Positions 39,864 through 53,002 are shown, counted from the first letter of the stretch. The stretch is DNA of 64,000 nucleotides from Takakia lepidozioides (GCA_030704615.1 CM060734.1:30398042-30462041); one strand, 5' to 3'. Translations and numbers: made by a program. Notes: generated by a model from the letters alone, not told the origin.

Positions 39864-42800
39864 ATGCAAACTCCAAACTGGGCTTTTGGGCCTGCAACGG
39901 ACGCCATGCAAACTCAGTTATCTGGTTTTTACCGCTCAGCCAAGAAGGCCTTGGGTGGGAAAGAAAGGGGTAGTGCCTGTCAAAAAGCAACAACCAAGCC
40001 TGTCGGATGTTGGCGAGACATGAAAGATGAAGATAAAGCTCTCGAAAAGTTTCCCAAACGTCACCATGGAGCTAAAAGGTGCAGGACCCGGGAGCTCCAA
40101 GTGAATGCCGATGCTCCCTCTGTAGAGACATCGGTAGAGAATGTGAGCGCACTGCATTCCCGCGAGAAGGCTCTCCCGTGCGCAAATGCTCAAACTGCTA
40201 CCTTTCTCTTGAGCACTTCAGTATCCGGAACAGCATGTGTCGAAATGAAGGAGAAGACGGTTCCCCCAGCAGAGACAGAGACAGGTGGTGAGCTTCTTGA
40301 GACGAAACGAGACATTGTCCCCTTGCTCGAGAGGTCGGCTCCGGATAAAGCACAGTGCATGCAGCTGAAAGAGGCCAGAAAGGAGGGTACTGCTTCGGTT
40401 GGTCTATCTACCAATGCAGGAAATGTGGATGGATCACCTGGCTGCGACCTTCGCAGGCGACTTTCTCCTCGGGATGTTTCACTCTTAACTGCAGGGAGTG
40501 CACATAGTCCAACAGTGGCAGCTAGGGTCTCAAATCAACCGAAGGTTGTCCCCAAAGAGAAAGTAGATTCTGTGGGTGAGCTCGACCTGTCTTTAATTCC
40601 TGAAGACCCACGTCTTCATCGCTCGTTAGAGTCATCATCCTGTAGGGACACGGAAGTTGATTCACCGTGTTCATCCGATACGACAGAGAGCAGTGAGTGT
40701 CAATCGGCAGACAGCGATGGTAGGGATACTAGCAGTGATGAATCAAGTGACGAAGGAATTCAGAAGGCAGGGAACGTTTTTAGACTGAAGTCACTCAAGA
40801 AGAAATGTAGCTCAAAGGTCAAACTCGAAGTGCTTCGTAGAAATAGCAATCCAGGGAGGCGCATGGTTGGTCGTCGCATATATGATTCAGTACTGGGAAA
40901 GACATGCCATTGGTGCCGCCAGAAGACGGTGGAGGATCACGTTAAGTGTGCGATATGTCCGATCCGCTTCTGCCGGATGTGCCTCTTGAATAGGAACGGG
41001 GAGAACATTCGCAAAGAGATGCGCGAAGGGGCTCGATGGATTTGCCCAAAGTGCCGGGGAGGTTGTGGCATTGGCTGTGACAACTGGTATGTTTTCAGTC
41101 TGCAAGTGTAGCATTGTCTTCAGTGAACCAACACTTAATTCAACGGCCTCACTAAGATTTCAAACCCATACCAATCAAATGTCAAATCCTGGAATCAGTG
41201 TTGGAAGTGAGTCTGAAGGTGTAAATTCTATAGCTTTTCAGAGCCTTTTCTAAGTTAAGGACAGACTGCATGCTGCTGGGCAATCAAAGTACTTTTTTGG
41301 TCTCTGGTTGCAACCTGGCGATACTGTCACTTGCTATCTCATTTGCATTCTCTACCATTTTGTTGGGGTCTGCTGCAAGGTCGTGGCTATCCAATCTGTC
41401 GTTTTTCAGCTACGAGCCTCCATTCCGTCCTCGTGACCTGGGGGGCTTGTGTTCTAGGCCATTTTTGTTTTACAGGCAATCTCGATTGCACCGGTATCTC
41501 AACAACTTCTAAGTGGAGCTGTCACAATTGGTATTTTCGTGTCATGTGCAGAGGCTTCAATCAGGTTAAAGACCTTGTTACCTAGTTACGAGGTTGAGGG
41601 TTTAGGCTGCATAGATGGTTGGAGAGACTGAGGAATAAATGCCCAGGACTGGATTGTTGTGGTTGTGTGCAAGTGTTCTGGCAGTTTATTACCCAGTGGG
41701 TGGAAACCCCAGCAAGGGTAAATAACCTTTGTTGATGATCCCGGGAAGGATACGCTTAGTCAATGTTCACAGGGTAAGGATGCAATAGTGTAAAGTATGT
41801 TTGAAACAAAGGAAATTTGGCTGGCAGTTGCAACTGTGGACCATGCCGCAAGGAACAAGGGTTGGAGCCAACAGGCCAACTTGTTCGATTGGCACGAGCA
41901 GCAGGATTCTGCAATGCGCATGACTTTCTGGTTCATCAGGAGACTGATGAATCAGCTGAAGCCATCGCATCCCGCAAGGTGGGCCGGGGTTGGACAAACT
42001 GTGTTAAATCCGATGAAACAGATGAGTCTGAATCAGAATCTGGTGATGGTAGTGGCTTGGATGGAAAGGAGGATTATGCATCAAGGGCTGAGGCTCGCAG
42101 TGAAGTAAGAGCTGGGAAAGCTCATGGATTGAAGGGGAAGGCTAAAGAGCTGTTGGTATGTATCAATTGCCTGATTTTCATATTTATTTAGACCTGCCAG
42201 TGAGTCGGTTTTTATGTGTTGCCATAACTTTCTCACTCCATGTGTCTTCCATCCTCATGCTTTCAGTCTATGTCCTCTCTCTGCAGAGTTTACTCTCTGA
42301 CTTCCTCGCATGTGTGCCACATTGTTGTGTGGCAGGGGGGTAAGAGAATGCGAGGTGCTGTGGATGTTCATCCCTCTGTATTACTGCGAAAGCAGACGAG
42401 AGCTGCTGTACAAGTAGCAGATAATGTTTTGGCTAGAAGTGGGGACCCGCCACGCACAACTATAGATGATCCAAGAGTCAAAAGGGAGCCAGTTGACTTC
42501 TCACCGTCTAAGAGAGAGCCCCATGATGAAGATAAAATAAAGACATGTGCAAGTGCAGACAATCTGAAGTGCAAAAGGGAGCCAACTGACTACTTGCCGT
42601 GTAAGAGAGAGCCCTGTGACGAAGGGAATGCTCTATTGGGTGCTGGGGATCTGGACAATCCAGTTAGGTACCCAGTGTGTAAAATGGAACCTGTGGATGC
42701 AAATGAGTTGCTGCCACCCTCAATTTCACTCAAAATCAAAGTTGAGAAAGTTGAGGAGTATGCTGGGGTTGCCTGTCCCCCAATATCTCCCTCCACAAAT

Positions 42801-44315
42801 TCCTTGCCCTCTTCATCAGCATGTAGAAATATCTTTTCTGGTCCTAAAGCTCTACAATTCACTAATTCACCCAAAATCTCACAAATACTAAAAACACTTG
42901 GATCTCGGTTTCACACACCTCCACTTGAATTGGACAACACTAGGATTACAAAAGATTGTGGGGCAGGTCTGTATGGGGTGGTTGAAAAAGAGCCCAGGTG
43001 TACAGATGAGAGGGAAATGGCCAATGATGTCTCGAGCTTGGCAGGTGGAGATGAGTGTGATGGAAAGACTGCCCATGCTGCTCCTCTGATGAAAGTGAAA
43101 GTTGAGAGAGAAGAGGACAATGCGTCTTTACCCTATATTTCCACAGAGTGTTGTGAGGAGGCTCAAACCTGTGGTATTTCCACCCAAAGTGGAGTTTTGC
43201 AAGACAACAGCTTGTGTGAAGGGCAGGAATCTCCACTTGAGGTTCATGAGGGTGACTGTTCTGTCCTGAATAGTGAGTCCAGTCCCAGCACAAATAACAC
43301 TCTTGTTGAGGGTAATAGACGTGGGGAGAATGAGACCCCCTCACTTCCAGCAGGTGGCCTGGCAGTCTCTTCCAATGGGGAAGAACTTCTACCTCGAGGA
43401 TCACACATGCTACAGAAATTGGTGAGTGTACGGACTCCCTGGTGGCAGCGTTTAATTTCTGTTCAAGGTTTGCGATGTCCTTAGCAATGTGGACTTTTTA
43501 ATTCAGATATATTGCGCACATGTCATTTTCTTCACTTACCAGATATCTGAATGATGAAGCTGGTCAATGTCACAGGAGGGGGCAGCAGAGAAAGCAGCAA
43601 GTAATTGGAGCATTCCAAATGGTTTTCAAGCAAAAGAATATGGTAAAAAGCTTGAAGCAACACTAGCAAAGCCATTTGAAACAACAGAGCTGTCTGACAA
43701 GTGGGACCTTGCTAATCGCCGGACACCCGTATTGCGGCTGCGCCAAACACGGGGACGATCAGTCCATGTACCCACCAAGGAGGAAGGCTTCTCCTACCTT
43801 GACCACCATCCTGGTACTACCATCTTATACAATATCCTCTACCACTGGCTGTCTTTTCCTCATCTGGTTGTGACTGTCTCTATTTCTCTGGTGGTCCCCC
43901 TGTCAAGAGTATGAAGTTTTACTTCTGCTCTTTCTCACCCTCTCTCTGACCCCTCTTGGATATTGTTAGTCTATTTTCTTTCTCTCTACTATCTGCTCAG
44001 GGAATGGTTAATCTGGTGATGTACTTGTTTATCCATCTAGCTCTTCTGTTGCTCTCCCACATGTTGTATTTTGCTATGCCACCGCTCTTAATGTCCTTTC
44101 CCAAGAATTTGGGCTGTGAAACAACCTTGACCTTGACTGAGGTTCTTGCACTACAATTCTTATGTTTACTTGTTTCCATTTACTTATATTCAGTAGCTGA
44201 GCAAAGTTAAGCAGAGGTATGGCTGGTGTGGACAGACTTAGCTGGGAGGCTGGCAGAGACTAGTAGTTCAGAGGACAAGTTGCGATTGTTGCGCGGTTTT
44301 TTCTTCTGGCTTCAG
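39864..44315 (+). CDS. CDCA7-like protein with zf-4CXXC_R1 zinc finger, 3' end unresolved
   Basis: Exons: 39864-41086, 41828-42155, 42336-43421, 43576 to about 43813, 44215-44315; splice phases agree across all joins. The start is the first ATG after an in-frame TAA at 39807. Residues about 340-430 form the zf-4CXXC_R1 domain: IYDSVLGKTCHWCRQKT, CAICPIRFCRMCLLNRNGEN, RWICPKCRGGC, and across the first intron CNCGPCRKEQGLEPTGQL. In CDCA7 this domain works with the HELLS/DDM1 remodeller to support DNA methylation; that role is inferred. The third coding exon is rich in KREPxD and VKxE motifs (see findings). A long Ser/acidic region precedes the finger. The next coding-like segment (about 44385-44526, ending at a GT) is out of phase in my model, so the C-terminus is uncertain. 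Confidence 0.82.
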
Positions 44316-46105
44316 GTATGTTACTGATGCGTCTCTGCACAGGTTGATGTTGTTGCCAGTTTGTTGAGGTTTTCATGCGACAATGCTGCCACTGAATCTG
44401 AAGAAAAGATTTGCCAATTGGATGCAGCATTCATGCATGGATGGTGCTTATAAGCCATGGGCTCCTCGACCTCTTGGTCAAAGTGGAAGTGAGGATTGTG
44501 TTGAGACTGATGGCCCAGAATGTGAGGTATGATCAATCTCTTGGACTTAGCTTTGGAATATCTGTCCAACTGGATGGAATATCTGTCCAACTGGATGCAG
44601 ACATGTTTTCTTATGCCTTATGTGGGTCAAGTAGACTCGGTTGCTAAGGTAATGCAAAGTTCCACCACTCATATCTTGATATTGTGCCTCCCTCTTTGCA
44701 CTACTTGTCCATGACCAGTGCACATAAGGAAAACAAATTTCAGTCAACCCCCTGAAGTTGACGCCATATACCTCAGCGCTGGTCAAAATCGCCTTGCATT
44801 GTGACCCTGGCACTCCCTCTATCTGGGGTGAGGGGGTTTGTGGCCACCGCAAATAGGGGACTCTTGGGCTCCACTGGTCACAGGAAGCTCCATAACCTGC
44901 TATGATAAGTCTTTAAGATATCTACAACCTACTACAGGCATTGCTTCTATGTGATAGAAGCAAAAGGACAACTTTCTGATGGTAGCTTCCGCTCTCAACT
45001 GGTGGCACATAGCAAGGCTTGCTGGTTTGACCCCTCGAGTGACCTGCTCTCTGGCCTACATTATCCATGGGTGAGGGGGTCACATGGAAGTAGTGTAGGT
45101 CGAGTGCCCGCGTGAGGGGATTTGCCTGTCAGGGTTACTGGCTAGAGGCAGCAAGAGGGTAGAAGCCTCTAGAGCAAGGGTGCTGAGGTTAGAAAGATTC
45201 CAGTGAAGCTTCCATGAAGAGGTGATTGGAAGCATGTTTAAGTAGGGATCCTGAAGAAGGCTAAAGACTGTGTCTCTCTTGTCATTGTCATTTAAACTCA
45301 GGGCGGGAAGCCTATCTCTGAACAATGAACAGATGCAGAGAGGAAGAAGATATTGTAATTGCCCAATGTGTGGGCAGGCTGAAGACAATATCCTTATACA
45401 TTGTCCAGGATGTTCTCACCAGAGAGTAATCCTCTTCAGGACGATCAAGAACATTGTCCCTGCACCTATGTTCACCAACTTTCAATATCTTGAGGCTGAG
45501 CCCAAAGCCCTGGCCCAGTTGGTGTCTAATTTCTGGGCAGCTCATACACAGCAAGTTGATGCTTGTGTGACTCTTTCTAGAGGTTATCTGGAAAACCCGA
45601 ACTAATTGTCTCTGTAAGTCGCACTACTGGAGTGAGCCCTTCGCAAAGGTAGTTTCTGTTTGCTTCTGTTCCGCCCAAACTGGGTTTGGGGACTATGCCC
45701 ACAAAGCTATGGCAAACAACGGCTTATGAGTACATTCTCTCTTGTCATTGAACACTTTATAGTGTATAGTCCATACATATAAGTACATCACAGTGCCACT
45801 TGTGGCTGGTGGGACTACCATTGAAATGTCCCTGGAGAGGTCTTTGTGGACTACTGAGAGTTTGCAGTCCCCTAATGATTGGGCTCTTTGCAGGATGCTT
45901 GAAGGATAGATGAAACTGATGGGTATTTCTTCCTCTCTTAAGATGCTAATTTAAGCTGATGGTAGTGTATGTTGATCTGCTTCTGTTGACACAGGCTCGA
46001 ACTGTCCTATGGCTCCTTGCTGTGAGAATGTAGTGAGCAGAGAGTGTGGAGGGTGGTCAAGATCTGTTATATATCTGCTATAACAGGTTTTACACACTTT
46101 GGCAG
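44316..46105. other. Probable introns/intergenic DNA with a LINE remnant
   Basis: Contains a coding-like stretch at about 44385-44526 (MDGAYKPWAPRPLGQSG, then SEDCVETDGPECE before GTATGA), a 17-bp tandem duplication at about 44570-44600 (ATCTGTCCAACTGGATG) and the LINE-like fragment listed separately. Otherwise nothing recognisable. Confidence 0.4.
45290..45605 (+). pseudogene. LINE-type zinc-binding reverse transcriptase tail (zf-RVT-like) fragment
   Basis: The frame reads FKLRAGSLSLNNEQMQRG, then NCPMCGQAEDNILIHCPGC. The pattern LR-G-LPLN ... C-x2-C ... ED ... H-x2-C is typical of the zinc-binding segment at the end of plant LINE reverse transcriptases. Only about 100 residues remain. Confidence 0.55.
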
Positions 46106-46800
46106 GTTTTGGCGGTGCTGTTCCCACTAGATAAGAAGAGGGTTGGATGGCGCACACCTCCACAATTGACCCAGCAGAGTAAGGACGTGGAAAATCCAGT
46201 CCTCGTCAATTTGGCAGATACTGAGTCAGGGGAGGCCTCTTTGTCAAATGTATATGTGAAGACCCAGTACTTGGGAGCACAACCCCAGGCCTTCCAAAGG
46301 GCTAAGATTCAAAAAGCAACATTCGTAAGTCTTGACTTCCAATCACATCGATATGAGACTTCCTTTCAGTTATTCCTATAGATCTGAAAGGAATCGTAGT
46401 GATGACACTGACAGTGATAAAGTTTTTCCCTCATCATGTGCAAACCTGTTTTATGCAGTGGGCCTGCTGTTTCGTCAATGGGGTTCACCCCCAACTAGGG
46501 GCCTGTTTCGTCAATGGGGTTCACCCCCAACTAGGGGTATAGATATGGAGATGCTGATGCCTCTTGGTGGGATGGGGACTGCAGTGTTGTAGCTGCTTCA
46601 AGGAGTTTGGAAAAGAGAAGAAACGGCAGCGGGCGCTATATGAGGCCTGCGGCCACATTGGAGTCTGTGTGGGCTGTGCTGATATGTTGTGGAAGCTGGA
46701 CAAACGCACATGCCTTACTTGTCAGCTCACTCAAGCAAAGAAGCCTAGGTCAATGCTTGAGTTCACGCGATTTGGGCAGGATGATTCATTGACTGCTTGA
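46106..46800 (+). CDS. RING-finger C-terminal exons (separate gene or end of the CDCA7-like gene)
   Basis: Exon 46106-46324 (acceptor TTTGGCAG, donor TTC/GTAAGT, phase 0) encodes LAVLFPLDKKRVGWRTPPQ and an unrecognised stretch. Exon 46585-46800 (acceptor GACTGCAG, phase 0) encodes a C3HC4 RING finger: CCSC, then CGHIGVCVGCADML, then CLTC, ending TGA at 46798-46800. RING fingers of this kind usually give E3 ubiquitin ligase activity. An exon between the two is possible. The strand and order fit the 3' end of the gene starting at 39864, but no continuous splice path was established. Confidence 0.6.
46460..46535. repeat. Tandem duplication of about 36 bp
   Basis: CTGTTTCGTCAATGGGGTTC and the following CACCCCCAACTAGGGG occur twice back to back in an intron-like stretch. 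Confidence 0.9.
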
Positions 46801-49380
46801 CCTATCTGCAAATTGCAAATGCAACATCTGGGAGCACAGATGGGAAGTGGGCCATGCGTGTTAGTTGCCCTATATGATCCGGTTGGTATGCAGGAGTTAC
46901 CAACCTTTGCACCTATATTATAGGTTCCGATCATGCAAGCAGCCAGTGTGGACTGGAAGACTCCTAGAAGGAGAAGAATCCAGCCACAGGCAGCAAAAGG
47001 TATATTCTCATTACACCGCCACCTGCTGATTGACACATGCAATAGCCAGTAGCACTCAGCAAAGATTCTCCTGACCAAATCTTCTCTTCAAGCTTCAGAA
47101 GCCCCTGGGACTAGCCCCGGCCACTTCTCACTTAGGCAAACCAAACATGTTTGCCAACTACTGCCCGTGAAGATCTACAACTTTATCAATGCGTGTAACT
47201 TTCTTAATATGTACGCCGGATGTCTTCTCACGATGATGAAACTAAGTTACACCAACTGCCAGATGATTGTGTGCACCCTTGATTCAGAATGGTTGCACCT
47301 GCCGAAGACATGCTGTACACTATACTTGACTAAATGTTTTGAGAGTGGCTGTCTGTGGCTCTTGTTTTAATTTATCTGCGAATGTCCTAGATCCGGGACT
47401 TGTGGTGGACTTTGAGCAGAAAATTATCAGCAGTATATGGAGGCTTTGCTGTTGCTGTGGGAGTTTTGATATGGACACACAGCTAGAAATGAAGTCAGTT
47501 AGTGACAAGAGTCGTTGCACTTTCCCTCTGATTGGAAGTACTCCAGCATGTTCAGCCTTACTCTCAAAGGATGGAGAAGCCCCTTTATTTTCCCCCTTTC
47601 ATGTTTTATACAAAAGAAAATGTCTTCACACAAATCAGGCCCTTCAAAACTTAACCTCTTTGCCTTGGGATGTCTCCGAAGCACTCACTTAGGTGGCAGA
47701 TTTTGAACCTAACATTACCTTCACCTGGCTTATCTCTTCCATACAGCTCCGGAGGGTGGCTTTTACTGTTCTGTCCGACAGAGGGATGAAATAGTGGTGC
47801 TCTTCCAGGTTTCTAAGTAGTTGATTGAAGATGTAAATCTTTACTTGAAAACCCCATCCTTTCATTAGATGAAAATGGATGGTGAATGCTTGCTTCAAGA
47901 CTGTTGATGTGCAGATTAAATCAATTTGTGTTGTGGTGTGGTATTTTCCAAAATTGAGTAATTGTTTGTTGTTGTGGTCTTAATTTTTTTATTTTCTTGC
48001 TTGCAGAGACCACCAAAGGAGGCGGGAGAATCCTAATAAAATGTATACCCCCCTTAGCCTCCTTATATAGTTTTTGGAGGTGGTGATGGAGCCTTCTAGA
48101 AGGGGGCCACCGCCTCATCCTGCTAAGATGTAAAAGTAGTAAGGAGGATGGCGTCTACTGCGCATTTCTTGGGCCCATTGCCCCATCTCACGCCGTATTA
48201 AAAAAAAACCATCCAGCCGTCTACCTCCCATCGACCCTCCTACTTCTACGCTAGGCGGCCCCACTGATTCGCGCTTCCCACAGTGTCGGGTTGCCTGGGC
48301 ACATGGGTTGGGGTACATAGTGGGCTGTCAATTGTAAACCTTAAGCTCCATTGACAGGGGAGTTTAACCCCTAAAGGACGAGTTAAATTCTAGCACTTTT
48401 GGAGAAAATGAGTATATACCACAGGTGGGCGTTTATAATGATTTCGATATACCCTTAGGTTTCCAGTTGCCCCTTTTCAGTAAAAACATGGACCCTCCAG
48501 GTCCGGTTTTGAATTTGTGTGCACATACAATCTGGGTCAGGTCAGAGTAAAATAAGATCCGGTTAGGGTAGTCATATAGTATACCCTGGAGGCCAGGGTA
48601 AATTAACCTATTATACAAACTAGGGTAGCCTGTGCCGATGGCCCAAGTGTCCAGTTTCTTTAAGTCCAAGTGCAATCTCACGTGTATCCAAGCGCAATCT
48701 CCTGGCCCTATGTCGAGGCCCATGTGTGAAGAATTGAAATCAATATACTAAAATGAAGTTCGATGTTAATTTAATTACAAAAAATGCGTGGTACATTAAT
48801 GAACTAATGTTTAAAATATTGTAAACATGAGCAAAATGAGCAACAATGTAATGTGATTCAGAGATTGGAATTTGGTGAAAGAGTTAGAAATTATATTAAT
48901 ACTTCTGTATATACTAAAATGAAGTTGGATGTCAAAAACACTTGAAATTCCAAATCTCCCAACATGAGGGGCTAATCATTGCCTATGCCGTTGGCCCAAG
49001 TGGTCCAAGTGCAATCCCCTAAGTATCCAAGTGCGTCTCCTATGTCGAGACCGGAACACACTAGACATAGGATGCGATTGAATGTGCGCTAGCCTACCGG
49101 TACGGTCGCCGGGGCTTGCCGGAGCTGGCATGCCCTTGGTGGGCCCGCAGTCAAATCCCCACCCCCAAGCCGTGCATTTATGCCTGTATTATAGTTCAAA
49201 GGATTAAAATTCTGAGGGGTTGCCAGAAAGGGGCGGGTAGCTTGGTGCCTGGATGCATTGATGCATTAACCATTAACACATGGGTGCCAGATTCAAACCA
49301 CGGCCATGGCGCGATGGAAATTGAATGTTTAAGGATTTGACTAAGGTACCATTAAAGTTTTGTATGTCCAAAAAAATTCG
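46801..49380. other. Non-coding region
   Basis: No supported gene. A short repeated phrase (ATACTAAAATGAAGTT) occurs at about 48747 and 48909, and variants of GGCCCAAGTG...CAAGTGCAATC recur around 48640-49020, suggesting diverged repeats. Confidence 0.5.
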
Positions 49381-49384
49381 AAGT

Positions 49385-49620
49385 CCCTCGACTAGCGGAT
49401 CTCCGCTCCCCTGTTCCCAATCGTTGCTCCCCTATTCCCATATATATACCGCTCCCATGTTTGTTCTCCTTGCTCCCCAGTGTTATTGCTCCCTGGATGC
49501 TATTGTGTGTCCGCCGCTCCTCTGTTCTCCTTGCTCCCCTGGGTTACTGCTCCGCCGCTCCCTTGTTACCGCTCCCCTACTCCTGGCTCCCTTGTACTAT
49601 TGCAATAACAGGGGAGCGGA
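49385..49620. repeat. Degenerate GCTCCC repeat
   Basis: Many copies of GCTCCC/GCTCCCCT with variable T-rich spacers over about 235 bp, ending in the complementary AGGGGAGCGGAG, so the block could form a loose hairpin at its end. Frames through it are compositional. Confidence 0.6.
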
Positions 49621-50032
49621 GTTGTCGCGGCCCTTCGCCTTGAGGGCAGGGGGTCGGGACACAAGAGGGGCTGCCCCTGTGGTGGGGGCAGTGGCGACAA
49701 TAGATGCGGGGGCTAAAGCACCCTTGAGTGCCCAAGGCACTCACTAGGTGGAGCCCCGCACACCGGGTTGCGGTGGGGGTGGTTCCACGAGGGGTGGTGG
49801 TAGCTTAGTGGGACTTAGTGGGACTTAGTGGGGGTGGCATAGGACTCACCATGGGGGCGGAGACCTTGGGGTGGGAGTCGTGGGGAGTCTTGGGACTCAT
49901 CACGGTCCAATGGGACCGTGGTGAGTGGGCCAAGACTCACCGCGACTCATCACCGAGAATCGAGGGTTTTCGTGGTGGTTCACCATAAAATGGCATGGTT
50001 GTTTGTGAAACCCCCGCGGACAGTCACAAACG

Positions 50033-50041
50033 TATATATAG
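50033..50041 (+). promoter_or_regulatory. LTR TATA box
   Basis: TATATATAG lies about 300 bp before the LTR end, the expected place for the retrotransposon promoter. Confidence 0.55.
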
Positions 50042-50342
50042 GGAGTAGTAACCCCGAGAACAGTGCAAGCCCGTTGGTGACCAAAAACTAGTGAGTAAGC
50101 GTGCGAGCCGGAAAGCGACCAAGGTGTGGGGAGCTATTCCGGATTGCCATCGATCAAAGGGAATTTCCATTAGGCCCAAATTGGGAGAGGGTCTTGTGGA
50201 GGAGTGAAGGGGGACCGTTATGTCCCGGTGAGCAGCCGAAGCTCCGAGTTGGCCCGGCGGCCAGTTAGGGAGTTAAGCTCGCGCATCAGAACAAGTAACT
50301 ATGACTTGAAGGGGAGCTCACCGAAGTGAGGTGCGCGACATT

Positions 50343-50354
50343 TGGTATCACAGC
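50343..50354 (+). other. Primer binding site, initiator-Met tRNA type
   Basis: TGGTATCACAGC lies two bases after the LTR end. It differs by one base from TGGTATCAGAGC, the usual plant PBS complementary to the 3' end of initiator methionine tRNA. Confidence 0.75.
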
Positions 50355-50396
50355 TTAGAGTTCAGTACGCGATCGTCCTTGGGATCGGCCTCATCA

Positions 50397-51304
50397 TGGG
50401 GTCGGGCAAGCCAAAGCGAAAGCGGAACGGCCCGAAAGATAATGATCCTGGTGAGCCCAATGGGGGCGACGTGTCACCACAGCGGCCATTTGAGGAAGCG
50501 ATGCATGCTTTTGAAAATGAGGCCGCTCAAGAACGGGAGGAATCTGAGGAGTCAGAGCCCGAGGAATTCCAGAGAGCTCCGACAGACCAACAGATGTCTC
50601 ACATGCCATCAGCCTTTTGGGAAGGGTTGTTGGCGCAGTTTGGCGGGACGTTGAAAGACGTGTTGAAGGCGGCTAATGCCACTTCCACTAAAGGCAAAGT
50701 TTAAGGTGAAGCCTAAGGAACCCAGAACCTTCGAGGGCGTCCGAAATCGGAAGGCACTCAACACCTGGCTCTTGGAGCTAGAGCAGTACTTCCGGGCGGC
50801 CAAGTTGAGTGACGAGGATCGGGTGGAAGTGGCTCCCACCTATTTAATGGGCTATGCTCAACAATGGTGGTAGAAACGTCTTCACGACCGAGGTCTAAAC
50901 CCGGAAACCTTGAACTGGAGTGGGTTCAAGGAACTGATGAAGAGACAGTTTGTGCCCCTCAACACGTCCTGGCTCGCCCGGGACAAGATAAGGAATCTGA
51001 AGCAAACGGATGACATTCAGGGATATGTTCAGGCTTTCAATACGCTGTTGCTCGAAGTCGCGGACATGGCAGAACCAGAAGTCTTCAACTTTGTGGCGGG
51101 ACTGGCCCCATGGGCCAGACGGAAGTTGGAGGAGAAGCCACCTAAGACTTTGAACGAGGCAATTGAAAGGGCTGAATGTTTCTCGGATGTCCCTAGGGGC
51201 GAAAAACAAGGCCGTACGGAGCTGAACCACAAGAAGACCCGGCGGGAGGGTGACTCATTTCGACCGGAAAAGAAGTGGGATAGGCCACGCGGCGACAATG
51301 ACAC
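50397..51304 (+). pseudogene. Gag of the second gypsy family
   Basis: The frame 50397-50704 starts MGSGKPKRKRNGPKD. A frameshift leads to 50676-50873 (PRTFEGVRNRKALNTWLLEL, EQYFRAAKLSD), a TAG at 50871-50873 after QQWW, then 50910-51449 (FKELMKRQFVPLNTSWLARD, IQGYVQAFNTLLLEVADMAE), the retrotransposon gag core. It is broken, so no virus-like particle protein is expected. Confidence 0.85.
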
Positions 51305-53002
51305 GTGGAAATCGAAGGGATGGCTACTCCGAAAGGAAAATCAGGTGCGACGCCTTATGGCGGACAAAAGGCGACCTTCGATGGAGTGTGCTTCAATTGT
51401 GGGGAGCCCGGGCACATGGCCAAGAAGTGTACGAATCCCCGACAATTGAACATGACTCGGGCAACCACAGAGATGTCCGAAGCTTCCATCAGCCGCTTGG
51501 TGGAGGCGGTGGTCACCAAGACTTGCAAGGTAGGCAACTACTCTTGTGAGTTGTATCAAGAAACTGGCACCTTGCGTAAAGGGAGTCAATTAATGTTTGT
51601 GAGTGGGATAATCTCCGGAACTAACGTGTCGTTGTTGGTGGACACAGGAGCGTCGCACTCCTTCATGACACCGGCAACGCCACGGAAGCTGGGACTCCCG
51701 ACAAGTGATGTGGGGGCTTCTATTGAGGTGTGTTCTGCCAAAGGAGAACCACAATTGGCGACGAGGTTGGCGTTCGATGTTCCTCTTCAGCTCGGGAATT
51801 GGGAGGAACGTGAGAACTTCACCATTTGCGAGATCAATGGAGTGGATCTCATTTTGGGAATGACCTTTTTGAGCAAATCCGGAGCAGTCATAGATGGCCG
51901 CAAGAGAGTAGTCATGCTACTGTGTGGGAATGGTGGCGAAGTTTTAAGAGTGTCGGAAACGCCCAACCCAGTAGGAGGGCGAATAAACCTGTTGTCAACA
52001 AAGGAGTGGGCCGTGGAAGAGCCACACGAGCCCCAGTTTTTGCTTTACGTGAGACAAGTGAAGGGAGAAGGCGATAGGGAGCCGAGCCCAGATTGGATCA
52101 AGGGGATTTTGGAGAAATACCAGGATGTGATGCCGGAGGATTTACCAAGCGGCTTGCCACCGCGAAGAGGAGTTGACCACAAGATTGAGGTGATACCGGA
52201 ATCGGAGCCACCTACCAAGGCGCCCTACCAGTTGAGCCACAGAGAGTTGGTCGAGCTGAAGACTCAGCTCAAGGATCTAATGTCAAAGGGGTACATCCGG
52301 CCGAGTAAGTCACCTTACGGAGCCCCGGTGCTATTCGTAGACAAGAAGGATGGGACGCTGCAGATGTGTGTCGATTACAGGGCTCTGAATAAGGTGACTA
52401 TCAAAAACCGATACCCTTTGCCAAGGATCGACGACCTCTTCGATCGGTTGGCAGGAGTGAAGTATTTCAGCCGGATCGATTTGCGCTCCGGGTATCATCA
52501 AATTCGAGTGGCGGAAGGAGATGAAGAGAAGACTGCGTGCAAGACAAGGTATGGTTCATATGAGTTCTTGGTGATGCCTTTTGGGCTCACCAACGCACCC
52601 ACAACCTTTAGCACGCTAATGAACAGCCTCTTCCAGGAGTGGTTGGACGACTTTGTGATCGTGTACATCGACGACATTCTGGTGTACTCAAAAACAAAGG
52701 AAGAGCACCTGGAGCACCTCAAAAGGGTGTTCCAGAAATTACGGGAAGGGAAGTTATATACCACAGCTTCAAAGTGCGAATTCGGGGTCACAAAAGTGGA
52801 GTTCCTGGGGCATGTGATTACACAAGATGGGATAAAAATGGATGACAGAAAGGTGAGGGCGATCTTGGACTGGGAGCCTCCGACTTTGGTCCCGGGAGTG
52901 CGATCCTTCTTAGGACTCGCCTCCTATTACCGAAAGTATGTAAGAAATTTCGCCAAGATTGCGGGGTCGTTGTCAGACCTCCTGTGTAAATCCAAGGTAT
53001 AG
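51305..53002 (+). pseudogene. Pol of the second gypsy family: zinc knuckle, protease, reverse transcriptase
   Basis: One open frame of 565 codons. It has a zinc knuckle [14 protein letters not shown], protease [12 protein letters not shown], a linker ending [18 protein letters not shown], and RT with [47 protein letters not shown], catalytic [11 protein letters not shown] and [28 protein letters not shown] stop at 53000-53002 comes just before RNase H. The whole RT catalytic core is intact. No DNMT lies between protease and RT, where the other family carries one. Confidence 0.9.

Noticed and set aside
49325-49747. 140-codon plus frame
   Set aside because: Runs through the degenerate GCTCCC repeat; composition only.
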